This document shows, in pieces, positions 27,604-35,609 of a DNA stretch of 64,000 bases. Position 1 is the stretch's first letter. Every line of letters begins with the position of its first letter. The translations under genes and the position numbers were made by a program. The notes beneath the pieces are model-generated. The model saw nothing but the letters and a program-made list of their open reading frames with translations. It made no database searches and was not told the origin of the DNA. This DNA comes from a bacterium. GTDB lineage: Bacteria; Zhuqueibacterota; Zhuqueibacteria; Residuimicrobiales; Residuimicrobiaceae. The stretch is taken from the NCBI GenBank assembly GCA_029565685.1, contig JAKQNR010000021.1:124001-188000 (forward strand), written 5' to 3'.

Positions 27604-28296
27604 TTATGCCAGCGGCCGGCGCAGCGATGCTTGTTTGGCGGATTGCGCGCGGTCGGCCAGAGAGATGATGCGATAGTTCAGTACGAGCAGGGTGATATAC
27701 AGCATGGTGAACGCCAGCAGGGCTGCCATGAGCGTGGTCCACATGGCCGGCGCCAGCCCGCTGCCCTCTCCGCCGGCGATGACCGCAGAGGGGTGCAGAG
27801 TGCGCCACCAGCGAATGGACAGATAGACAATAGGCACATCGAGAAAACCGATGATGCCGAACACGGCAGCGAAGCGGGCGCCGCGCTCTGGATCCACACT
27901 GTATCGACGCACCATGAGATAGGCCACATAGATCAGCCACAGCACCAGGGAGGTGGTCAGGCGGGCATCCCAGCTCCACCAGGTGTTCCAGACCGGCTTG
28001 GCCCACAGCGGTCCGGTGAGCAGAACCATGGAGATGAACAGCACGCCCAGTTCTGCCGAACAAGCGGCCAATCGATCCCATTCCGAGGATCCGGTTTTTA
28101 AAAATACGATGCCGGCCGCACACACGACAAAAAAGGCGAGAAAGGAGATCCAAGCGGAGGCGACGTGGAAATAAAAAATCCGCTGGACCTGACCCATGGT
28201 GCTTTCAGTGGGCGCATACATAAACACCAAGTAGAGGGCTGTTTCCAGCAGGAGAAAACACAGAGCCACCAGCAAGTGATATCGATATCGGTTCAT
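27604..28296 (-). CDS. ccmC: Haem exporter protein CcmC
   Basis: CcmC presents haem to CcmE in system I cytochrome c maturation. The ATG at 28296 (MNRYRYHLL) is chosen because AAGGAC lies eight bases before it; the frame extends further upstream. The 230 residues have six predicted helices and the tryptophan-rich haem-handling motif NTWWSWDARLTTSLVLW. Flanking histidines in FYFHVASAW and near RTLHPSAVI fit haem ligands. Confidence 0.93.
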   Translation of the reverse strand: MNRYRYHLLVALCFLLLETALYLVFMYAPTESTMGQVQRIFYFHVASAWISFLAFFVVCAAGIVFLKTGSSEWDRLAACSAELGVLFISMVLLTGPLWAKPVWNTWWSWDARLTTSLVLWLIYVAYLMVRRYSVDPERGARFAAVFGIIGFLDVPIVYLSIRWWRTLHPSAVIAGGEGSGLAPAMWTTLMAALLAFTMLYITLLVLNYRIISLADRAQSAKQASLRRPLA

Positions 28297-28363
28297 ACAA
28301 TTGTCCTTTAATAAGAGTCGGTGCGATAAACCACCGAAAGGATGCGGGCGCCGCCCATTCGAA

Positions 28364-29041
28364 CTATTCCTCGACGACATATTCATACAACAGATAACAG
28401 ACGACAAAGTAGATCACATCGAATGCGATCAGCAGGCGGACCCAAGGATCGATGTCCTGAACGTTTCGGCCGCTGAGCAGATAGGAGGTACTTTTGATCG
28501 AAGCCAGGATGATGGGCACACTGACAGGAAACAGCAGGATGGGCAGCATCACCTCCCGGGAGCGGGTGTTGGCGGCGATGGCTGAGAACAGAGTGCCAAC
28601 CGTCGCAAAGCCCCAGGCGCCCAGTCCCAGAACCAGCAGCAGGCGCGGCCATTGGTGATGGAACTGCAGATCGAACAGCACAGTCATGACCGGCAGCGTC
28701 ACCACTTCCACCAGCAGGATGAAAAGCAGGTTGCCCAGCGCCTTGGCGGTGAAGATGAGACTGCGGTCCACAGGGCAGAGCAAAAGGCCGTGCATCAGGC
28801 CGTTCTCCTGCTCCCGAGCATAGGAGCGGCTGAGGCCCAACTGGCTGGCAAAGATAAAAACCACCCAGAGGATGCCGGGAACCGTGGCCTGCATCTCCGC
28901 TGACCCTGGCTCAAAAACGAAATTGAAAATGACCACCACCGTCAGACTGAATACCAACATGCTGACCAGAATGTCTTTGTTACGCCATTCAAGGAGCAGG
29001 TCCTTGAGCAGAATGCTGCGTATGGGTTGGATAAAATTCAT
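28364..29041 (-). CDS. ccmB: Haem exporter protein CcmB
   Basis: CcmB is the permease of the CcmABCD transporter. The 225 residues show a short cytoplasmic N-terminus (LLKDLLLEWRNKDILVSM) and six membrane helices. The conserved cytoplasmic stretch SQLGLSRSYAREQENGLMHGLLLCPVDR is diagnostic of the family. The gene lies 24 bases behind ccmA and 67 bases before ccmC. Confidence 0.95.
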   Translation of the reverse strand: MNFIQPIRSILLKDLLLEWRNKDILVSMLVFSLTVVVIFNFVFEPGSAEMQATVPGILWVVFIFASQLGLSRSYAREQENGLMHGLLLCPVDRSLIFTAKALGNLLFILLVEVVTLPVMTVLFDLQFHHQWPRLLLVLGLGAWGFATVGTLFSAIAANTRSREVMLPILLFPVSVPIILASIKSTSYLLSGRNVQDIDPWVRLLIAFDVIYFVVCYLLYEYVVEE

Positions 29042-29065
29042 AGCACTCCTAAAGTCAGGGCCGTT

Positions 29066-29788
29066 CTATCGGCTTGCAGCCGGTGTTGTTCCGACGGGAC
29101 CGGTATCGCGCAACAAATCGAGGACCTGGCCGGCCGCGATCTGACGGCTTGCTTCGTTCAGACGCAGCCGACCTTGAACCAGCACCAGCGTGCGCTGGCT
29201 GTGGGCTTGCGCGTATTCAACATCATGGGTAGTCATGAATACCGTGACGTTCTGCTGCAGGGCCTGTTCCATGAAATGGGTCAGAAGCCGGGAGGCGTGT
29301 ACATCCAGTCCGGCAAAGGGTTCATCGAGCAGCAGCACCGACGGTTCATGAAGCATGGCGCGCACCAGGGCCAGCCGCTGCTGCATGCCGCGTGAAAAAG
29401 TGCGGACTGGATCTCTACGCCGCGTCCACAATCCGACCTGATTGAGCAGCTCTGCCATGCGTTCCTCGGCTTGTCGAACCCTGTACATGGCGGCATAAAA
29501 TTTCAGGTTCTCCACTGCGCTCAGGTCCTCATAGAGCAGGGTGTGATGGCTGACCACGCCGATACGTTCGCGCACCAGTTCCGGCTTTTCATCTACCCAC
29601 TGGCCGGCCACGCAGGCTCGGCCGGCTGAAGGACGGCTGAGCGCAGCCAGAATGCGGCTCAGGCTTGTCTTGCCTGCGCCGTTGGCGCCGAGCAGCGCCA
29701 CCCATTGCCCTTGGCCAATCTCAAACGAGACATCGCGCAGCGCATATAGAGAGCCGAACTTTTTGCACAATCCTTGGGCGATGATCAT
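29066..29788 (-). CDS. ccmA: Haem exporter ATPase CcmA
   Basis: ATPase of the CcmABCD complex, which drives release of holo-CcmE. The 240 residues show Walker A GANGAGKTS, a signature-like FSRGMQQRL instead of LSGGQ (common in CcmA), Walker B VLLLDEPFAGLD and the switch histidine in TTHD. The start overlaps the stop of the upstream membrane-protein gene by four bases. Confidence 0.92.
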   Translation of the reverse strand: MIIAQGLCKKFGSLYALRDVSFEIGQGQWVALLGANGAGKTSLSRILAALSRPSAGRACVAGQWVDEKPELVRERIGVVSHHTLLYEDLSAVENLKFYAAMYRVRQAEERMAELLNQVGLWTRRRDPVRTFSRGMQQRLALVRAMLHEPSVLLLDEPFAGLDVHASRLLTHFMEQALQQNVTVFMTTHDVEYAQAHSQRTLVLVQGRLRLNEASRQIAAGQVLDLLRDTGPVGTTPAASR

Positions 29789-30753
29789 GGCACACGGTTT
29801 CTTTTTTTCAAGGTGTAGACAGTCAACGCCACGAGCAGCAGGCTGCCGGTGAGTCCCAGGGCATAATAGGGATGTTCGCCCTGATCCGCTCGATCGTGGC
29901 GTTGAAAACGAATCTGCAGCGCTTGTCCGGCCGGCACATCCCGGCCTCCATATCTGGCAAAGGTGCGGTCGCGGATGGTGAAAGGACCGTGGTCCTTCAG
30001 CCGGCTTGTCGACGCCACCTGGCCGGCGTTTGCGACAAAGAAATCCACAGAACGGGTGGCGGTGGCGGTGATTACGGTGAGATCGGCACGTCCGTCCTGC
30101 CAGGGCAATTCATAGGTGAAGCTGAGTTGATGGCTGCCTGGTTCGAGAACGCCTTTGAAATAGACGGTGTGGCCGTGCAGGGCAAAAGCGTTCGGGTCTG
30201 CATTGTCCGGCGCAAAACCGCGGGCTGCGGGCGGCAGGTGAAACATCAGCGTAGCTGCGGATTCATGCTCATCCTGCACGGCGGCAAGGAGGGTGCGGTT
30301 GAGCGGATTGGACAGCATGCGCATCTCGCGCACCCAAAGCGCTGCCCCGTTGTCCTCGACGATAACGTGGTGCATCAAGGTGACGATCCGGCTTGCGCTG
30401 CGACAGGAATCAAAGATCACGATGCGGGTGGGAACCCGGCGGCTTTGGGCCTCTACGGTTATCAGTTCACTGAAATAACGGGCGCCCTGATGTTCGCTGG
30501 TGACGAAATAGTGGGCCGTGGAATCCGGTCGGGGCACGGCGAATGTAAAGCGCCCATCCCGGCCGGAGAGCAGGTCTGCAATTTTTTCCGCCATCCCGGT
30601 CTCTGAGGTCTCCGGCGTCATCCTTTGCAGTACGATGCGCAGACCGCTGACAGTGGTGCTGTCTAGTGAACCATTCAACGCCTGCCCCTGAATCAACACC
30701 TGGCAGAACAGGGGCACTGGCAAAAAAAAGAAAAACAGCCAACCTTTTTTCAT
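29785..30753 (-). CDS. Unknown membrane-anchored protein of the ccm cluster
   Basis: The start MKKGWLFFFFLPVPLF (ATG 30751-30753) gives 322 residues; the frame is open further upstream but overlaps the previous gene. A signal peptide is followed by a beta-rich domain like a carboxypeptidase regulatory or transthyretin-type fold (VLIQGQALNGSL, RDGRFTFAVP). More beta sequence follows, and a C-terminal membrane helix (YALGLTGSLLLVALTVYTL) ends in KKRN. This topology puts the body in the periplasm. It lies between the CcmI-like gene and ccmA with a four-base overlap, so a role in cytochrome c maturation is likely, but I know no family function. Confidence 0.75.
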   Translation of the reverse strand: MKKGWLFFFFLPVPLFCQVLIQGQALNGSLDSTTVSGLRIVLQRMTPETSETGMAEKIADLLSGRDGRFTFAVPRPDSTAHYFVTSEHQGARYFSELITVEAQSRRVPTRIVIFDSCRSASRIVTLMHHVIVEDNGAALWVREMRMLSNPLNRTLLAAVQDEHESAATLMFHLPPAARGFAPDNADPNAFALHGHTVYFKGVLEPGSHQLSFTYELPWQDGRADLTVITATATRSVDFFVANAGQVASTSRLKDHGPFTIRDRTFARYGGRDVPAGQALQIRFQRHDRADQGEHPYYALGLTGSLLLVALTVYTLKKRNRVP

Positions 30754-30772
30754 GAACAGAGTCTCGAATGGA

Positions 30773-31177
30773 TTATTGGGTTTTGGGTAAAGCCTGTCCG
30801 CACTGGGGGCAGTACCGCGCATTGCTGTCGGCCAGACTGCCGCACCGGCTGCAGAGCTTTCTCTGTTCGCAGGCGCTTTTATTTTTTCCTTTGGCCGATA
30901 TACCGGCCAAGCCGGCGAGGCGGCCGTCGATATGGCTGATCCGCCGTTGCTGAGCCGCAACCAGGTCGGCATGCTCCTGCGGTGAGAATTTTCCGGTGTG
31001 CAGGTCAAAATCCAGATCCCGGATCATCTCGATCGCCATCTCTTTTTGAAACAGCAACTCGTCTGTCTGCTTCGCTGAAAAGTTGACGCTGCTGCGCATT
31101 GGTACGCTGCGAAACAGCGGCCACGCGACATAGGCCACGGCAAGGCTCGAGAGCGCCACCGCTGTAATGATAACCAT
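30773..31177 (-). CDS. CcmI-like membrane protein with C-terminal zinc ribbon
   Basis: The 134 residues begin with one membrane helix (IITAVALSSLAVAYVAWPLF). A helix-rich stretch follows, FQKEMAIEMIRDLDFDLHTGKFSPQEHADL, which matches the N-terminal pattern of CcmI/CycH. A zinc ribbon closes the protein (CSRCGSLADSNARYCPQCG). CcmI normally chaperones apocytochrome c through a periplasmic TPR domain; here the TPR domain is absent and the ribbon takes its place. The gene follows ccmF after 74 bases. Confidence 0.8.
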   Translation of the reverse strand: MVIITAVALSSLAVAYVAWPLFRSVPMRSSVNFSAKQTDELLFQKEMAIEMIRDLDFDLHTGKFSPQEHADLVAAQQRRISHIDGRLAGLAGISAKGKNKSACEQRKLCSRCGSLADSNARYCPQCGQALPKTQ

Positions 31178-31251
31178 ATCGGAATCCTATGCTTAATAAA
31201 TGCGCCCCGTCGTAGCGGTCTGTCGGCCGGTCGAGCAAGATAAACGGCCGT

Positions 31252-33204
31252 TCAAGCGGCGCGTTGTGGTCTCCGGCTCTGGGGCGAAAGGGCCAACAGG
31301 CCGCCCAGCACCATGATCAAACCGCCGATCCACATCCACAGTACCAGTGGATTGATGAGCACGCTGACCGTCGCAGCCTCTGTCTGCTGGTCATAGTTGG
31401 CCAGAATCACATACAGATCCTCTTTCAGCGTGCTGCGCAGGCCCACCTCAGTGGCAGGCTGAAAGTTATCATGCAGGTGTTTGTCGCTATGGATAGTGCC
31501 CAGTGGCCGGCCGCTTTTACTGACGCTGAAGAGGGCGCGGTGAATTTCCCGGTCCGGCTTTTCGATTGTCGTCAGCCCCTGGTAAGTCAGACGGTAATCC
31601 GCCAGCTCGATCACATCGCCCTTGTTGAGTGTGGCGGTTTTATCCAAGGAAAACGCGGAAGAACCGGTGATGCCGAGAAACAACAGCAGCACGCCCAGGT
31701 GGACGATATAGCCGCCGTAGCGACGTTTGTTGTGCAGAGCCAGGCTGAGCAACGCACTGGCAAGAGAGAGCTGGTCCGTGCGTGCTCTGACGCGTGCGCC
31801 GCGGATAAATTCCACCAGGGTGGTGGTCAGACTGAACAACAGGATGGCCAGAGCCATCAGCGCTGCGCTGCCGCGCACGCCCAACAGCAGCAGCGCGGCT
31901 AAAATCGCTGCTGTCGCACCGACCGGCAATACGGCGTTTTTCAGCAGGCGTCTGAGATCGCTTCTACCCCAGCCCAGCAGCGCGCACACGCCGGTAAGCA
32001 AAAAAATAGCCAGGCCGATGGGAGTGGAGAATCGGTCGAAAAACTCGGCGCCGACCGTGACCTTTTGTCCCCACAGCCATTCGCTGAGGCTTGGCATGAT
32101 GGTGCCCATGAACACGCCGACGGTGAGCGCAATGAACAGCAGGTTGTTGATGAGGAAACTGGATTCTTTGGAGCTCCAGGCGTCAATGCTCTTGCCGCCG
32201 GCCAGCAGAGGCGTGCGGCGAACGATCAGCGCCGCAGAGCCGATCAAGACCAGCGCGAGAAATCCGAGGAACAGAGGGCCCAGGTCCGATACGCCAAAAG
32301 CATGCACAGAGGAGATCAGGCCGCTGCGTGTAACAAAGGTGCCAAAGATGGTCAGGCTGAAGGTAAGGGTGATCAGGGACAGGTTCCACATTTTCAGCAG
32401 TCCCTTGCGCTCCTGCACAATGATCGAATGAAGAAACGCGGTGCCGGTCAGCCATGGCATAAAGGAGGCGTTCTCGACCGGATCCCATGCCCAGTAACCG
32501 CCCCAGCCCAATTCCACGTACGCCCATTGCATGCCGAGGAGGTTGCCGATGGTGAGGAACAGCCAGCTGAAGAGCGTCCAGCGGCGGATGCTCTTGATCC
32601 ATTTTTCATCAAGTCGTTTGTTGATCAACGCAGCGATGGCGAAAGCGAATGGCACTGTAAAGCCGACAAAGCCGATATACAGCGCCGGCGGATGAAAAAT
32701 CATCTCCGGATTTTGCAGCAGGGGATTGAGACCCACGCCGTCCAGCGGCCTGCTCGCCGTTTTGGCGAAGGGATTAGTTTTGAACAACGTGAGATAGCAG
32801 AAAAAGAGCGTCGTGATAGTCATGACCGCCAGGGTTGCGGGGACAAGGTCTGGATTGCGCTTGTGGTTGATGAACAGCACCAGGGCGGAGAACAGGGCCA
32901 GCAGCCAGGTCCACAGCAGGAGGGAGCCGTCCTGGCCGGCCCAGAATGCAGCCAGGGTGTAGGCCCAGGAGAGGCTGCGGTTGGAATAATGGGCCACATA
33001 CGCCACCTGAAAGTCGCGGGTCATCAGGGCATACAGCAGCGCCGCGCTGCTGAGCGTGGTTAAAGTAAAAATTGCATAGGTGGCGCGAAAAGCGCTGGCG
33101 AGCAGCTCTGAGCCTGGACGAATCGTTGCGCGGATATACAGCGCTGCGGCGTAAACCGAAAGGGCCAGCGACACGGCCAAAGCTTGATATCCCAGGGTAT
33201 TCAA
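31252..33204 (-). CDS. ccmF: Cytochrome c haem lyase CcmF
   Basis: CcmF attaches haem from CcmE to apocytochrome c. The 650 residues form a multi-helix protein with the WWD-type motif (GWGGYWAWDPVENASFMPWL), FWAGQDGSLLLWTW near the N-terminus, and a conserved HPPALYIGFVGF segment. The frame starts at a TTG (33202-33204) preceded by AGGAAGAG. It is the first gene of the ccm run. No ccmE, ccmG or ccmH is found in the window. Confidence 0.95.
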   Translation of the reverse strand: MNTLGYQALAVSLALSVYAAALYIRATIRPGSELLASAFRATYAIFTLTTLSSAALLYALMTRDFQVAYVAHYSNRSLSWAYTLAAFWAGQDGSLLLWTWLLALFSALVLFINHKRNPDLVPATLAVMTITTLFFCYLTLFKTNPFAKTASRPLDGVGLNPLLQNPEMIFHPPALYIGFVGFTVPFAFAIAALINKRLDEKWIKSIRRWTLFSWLFLTIGNLLGMQWAYVELGWGGYWAWDPVENASFMPWLTGTAFLHSIIVQERKGLLKMWNLSLITLTFSLTIFGTFVTRSGLISSVHAFGVSDLGPLFLGFLALVLIGSAALIVRRTPLLAGGKSIDAWSSKESSFLINNLLFIALTVGVFMGTIMPSLSEWLWGQKVTVGAEFFDRFSTPIGLAIFLLTGVCALLGWGRSDLRRLLKNAVLPVGATAAILAALLLLGVRGSAALMALAILLFSLTTTLVEFIRGARVRARTDQLSLASALLSLALHNKRRYGGYIVHLGVLLLFLGITGSSAFSLDKTATLNKGDVIELADYRLTYQGLTTIEKPDREIHRALFSVSKSGRPLGTIHSDKHLHDNFQPATEVGLRSTLKEDLYVILANYDQQTEAATVSVLINPLVLWMWIGGLIMVLGGLLALSPQSRRPQRAA

Positions 33205-33270
33205 GATCTCTTCCTTTGCTGTGACGACTATAATTTTTTAATTTAGCCAATAGCAAAAGTAACTGCAACA

Positions 33271-33297
33271 GAAAAAGCGCTGATTCACCGAATCAGC
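33271..33297 (-). terminator. Terminator-like hairpin in the ccmF leader
   Basis: GCTGATTC (33279-33286) and GAATCAGC (33290-33297) form a perfect eight-pair stem with a three-base loop. On the minus strand it is followed by GCTTTTTC. There is no minus-strand gene upstream for it to terminate, so it may attenuate ccmF or bind a regulator. Confidence 0.5.
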
Positions 33298-33325
33298 AGA
33301 AAAAAGACAACAGCCGGCATTCTTT

Positions 33326-33354
33326 GGTATATTTTTTGCATTTTTCCAAGACAA
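33326..33354 (-). promoter_or_regulatory. Possible sigma-70 promoter for ccmF
   Basis: On the minus strand TTGTCT (33349-33354) and TATACC (33326-33331) are 17 bases apart. Both elements are imperfect. Transcripts would run through the 33271-33297 hairpin about 20 to 30 bases after the start. Confidence 0.35.
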
Positions 33355-33596
33355 GCCCGTGTCTTCCGCTGGGCGAAAAGAATGATTGTTTTTTAATGAA
33401 ATATCAGCGTGCTCACAGCGTTATTCAGGGGTGAACTCTACACAGCGGCTTTGCGTGTGCCATGGTGAGACAGTGGCTTGTGTTGCGGGTAAAAAAGAGT
33501 TGAATAAGTTAGAAAAGATTGTACCTTTAATCAATCGGCTTTCACTGGAGATGCCGCCGGCGGTTTGAAGGCCGGTTTTACATAGGAGTGAACACC

Positions 33597-35399
33597 ATGT
33601 CAAGAGCGATTAAATGGAGCGTTTTCATCGGCCTGTTTTTTTCGGCCTTCGCGGCCCTGGCTCAGGATACCAGCACCTCCTTGATCTGGTACTATACGGC
33701 GCCGGGTGCGGTGAATGTGGTGGCGGCGACGGATGATGTCGATGGCAATGGTTCGCCCGATGTGCTGGCCGGCTCTGCGGACAACACTGTTTACTGTTTG
33801 CAGGGGTTCGGCGCCGACGCGGGGTTGGTGCTCTGGTCCTACAAGACCAGCGGGGCGGTTCTATCGTTGTGCACGATCGGCGATTTGGACGGCGATGGGA
33901 TCGCTGACTGTCTGGTTGGTTCAGCGGATGATTCAGTCTATTGCCTTTCCGCAAGCGCGACCGCCCAGCCCCGGCTGCTGTGGAAACAAAACCTTTCTTC
34001 GGATGTCGCGGTGGTCAAATGCATCGATGACGTGAACGGCGACGCCAAACAGGATTGCCTGGCGGGCACTACGTTAGGAAAGATCGTCTGCCTGACCGGG
34101 GCCGGAACCACTCTTTGGCAGGGGAGTGCGAGCCGCGCGGTCACTTCGATCGAGACCGGGCCGCTGATCGATGCGGACGACAAACCGGATGTGTTCGTCG
34201 CCAGTCTGGACAAGTTTATTTATTTTCTCTCAGGCGTCGGCAACGGTGAAGGCGGGCGGCTGCTGATCATGGCCCGTTATCTGAATGTGGAGGTGACCTC
34301 CGTGACCTCTGTGCCCGATGTGAATGGGGATGGCAAGGACGATTGCGTGCTCGGTGCTGCCAACGGCCTGATCGGCTGGTATTCCCCGGTCACTTCGAAC
34401 GAGCTGCTGAGCTATTATGCTCAGGGCCGCATCCATGCGGTGAAGCGGATCGAGGATATCAATGAAGACGGTTTTCCGGACATCATCGCCTGCTCGGCCG
34501 ACAACAAGGTCTACGCCCTCGACGGCAACGACGCCTCGCTGATCTGGTCAACCACCTTTTCAGATGATGTGCTGACCGCCGTGGGTCTGCCCGATATGAA
34601 CCAGGACGGCAAAATGGATGTGGCTGTGACCAGTGCGGACAACCGCATTGTCTGTCTTTCCGGCGGCGGCGCCAAGGCTGGCAAAGAGCTGTGGAGCGTG
34701 GTCTGTTCTGATGACGCAGTCTCCCTGGACGTGTTGCCGGATGTGCGCAACAACGGCGTCTCTGAAGTGATCGCCGGCGGCAAAGACGCTCTGGTGCGTC
34801 TGCTGGAGGGCAACGCCATGATCCTGGATGTGGAGTTGAGCGTCTTTCAGGCCAACGTACGCAACGACGGCGTGCTGCTGAGCTGGCAAACCGCTGCGGA
34901 GACCCGCAATCTCGGATTTGATGTTGAATTTTCCATCGATGGCCGTGTTTTTGAGCGGCTGACGTTTATCGCCGGACATGGCACTACCAATCTGGCGCAC
35001 GCATACGAATATCTGCATCAGGGCGCCACGGCGGGAAAAAAGTACTATCGCTTGAAGCAGATCGACAGCGACGGCCGAGTGAACTATTCTCCGGTGTTGA
35101 CCGTGAGCCTGCAGACGCCTGAGCGTTTTCTTCTGACCGCCAACTATCCCAATCCCTTTAACAACGGCACGTTTCTCCAGTATGTATTGCCGGATGAAGG
35201 GGAGGTCACTTTTATTCTTTATGACATCCGTGGGGAGGAGGTCTATCGGCGCCGGGCCGGTCGGCAGGCGGCAGGATCGTACATTTTGCACTGGAACGGA
35301 CAGACGACGGACGGCCGGCAGGCCGGAACCGGCGTTTACCTGTATGTCGTGCAATGGCGGGATCAGCGCTTGAGCGGCAAGTGGACGTTGGTCAAGTAA
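33597..35399 (+). CDS. Secreted FG-GAP/PQQ-like beta-propeller protein with sorting tail
   Basis: The ATG at 33597 is chosen because AGGAG lies eight bases upstream; the frame also has a GTG at 33588. The 600 residues begin with a signal peptide (ending AALAQD). Seven or more propeller repeats follow, each with a calcium-loop-like DxDGxG/DVNGDG element (DVDGNGSPDVLAGSAD, DLDGDGIADCLVGSAD, DMNQDGKMDVAVTSAD) and a KVYALDG or VYCL strand. The last 90 residues carry the tail NYPNPFNNGTFLQY and end GTGVYLYVVQW. It is probably displayed on or released from the cell; ligand unknown. Confidence 0.85.
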   Translation: MSRAIKWSVFIGLFFSAFAALAQDTSTSLIWYYTAPGAVNVVAATDDVDGNGSPDVLAGSADNTVYCLQGFGADAGLVLWSYKTSGAVLSLCTIGDLDGDGIADCLVGSADDSVYCLSASATAQPRLLWKQNLSSDVAVVKCIDDVNGDAKQDCLAGTTLGKIVCLTGAGTTLWQGSASRAVTSIETGPLIDADDKPDVFVASLDKFIYFLSGVGNGEGGRLLIMARYLNVEVTSVTSVPDVNGDGKDDCVLGAANGLIGWYSPVTSNELLSYYAQGRIHAVKRIEDINEDGFPDIIACSADNKVYALDGNDASLIWSTTFSDDVLTAVGLPDMNQDGKMDVAVTSADNRIVCLSGGGAKAGKELWSVVCSDDAVSLDVLPDVRNNGVSEVIAGGKDALVRLLEGNAMILDVELSVFQANVRNDGVLLSWQTAAETRNLGFDVEFSIDGRVFERLTFIAGHGTTNLAHAYEYLHQGATAGKKYYRLKQIDSDGRVNYSPVLTVSLQTPERFLLTANYPNPFNNGTFLQYVLPDEGEVTFILYDIRGEEVYRRRAGRQAAGSYILHWNGQTTDGRQAGTGVYLYVVQWRDQRLSGKWTLVK

Positions 35400-35489
35400 T
35401 CCCAAAGCGATTAGGTCATTTCATGCAATAGATATAATTTGCACCTGCCGTAAACCCAGAGTGTTTGCCAAGCTGTCGCCGCGTTACAC

Positions 35490-35506
35490 TTGTCCCAAGT
35501 ATTGCA
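35490..35506 (+). promoter_or_regulatory. Weak sigma-54-like element upstream of ettA
   Basis: TTGTCCC (35490-35496), five bases, then TTGCA (35502-35506). The spacing and the AAGTA spacer equal those of the good sigma-54 promoter at 45266-45282, but the essential GG of the -24 element is missing. Confidence 0.2.
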
Positions 35507-35543
35507 CATCTTAAAAGACTTTCGTTTTAAAAGAGGTATTTAA

Positions 35544-35609
35544 ATGACGCTGGCAAGGTACCCTTTCTCATTCAACATCATTCTAAGCCGCAAGAGGTTC
35601 CATGGCTAA
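35544..35609 (+). CDS. Possible leader ORF overlapping the ettA start
   Basis: ATG at 35544 with AGAGG about seven bases upstream opens a 21-codon frame (MTLARYPFSF...) that stops eight bases inside ettA. The arrangement would allow translational coupling or translation-dependent control. Its sequence resembles nothing I know and it may be chance. Confidence 0.3.
   Translation: MTLARYPFSFNIILSRKRFHG

Larger units (their letters stand above)
33205..33596. other. 392-bp divergent intergenic region
   Basis: It separates ccmF (minus) from the secreted repeat protein (plus). It holds a minus-strand promoter candidate (33326-33354), a leader hairpin (33271-33297) and, at its right end, the AGGAG site for the plus gene. 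The stretch 33400-33560 shows nothing I can name; I found no clear plus-strand promoter. Confidence 0.5.
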
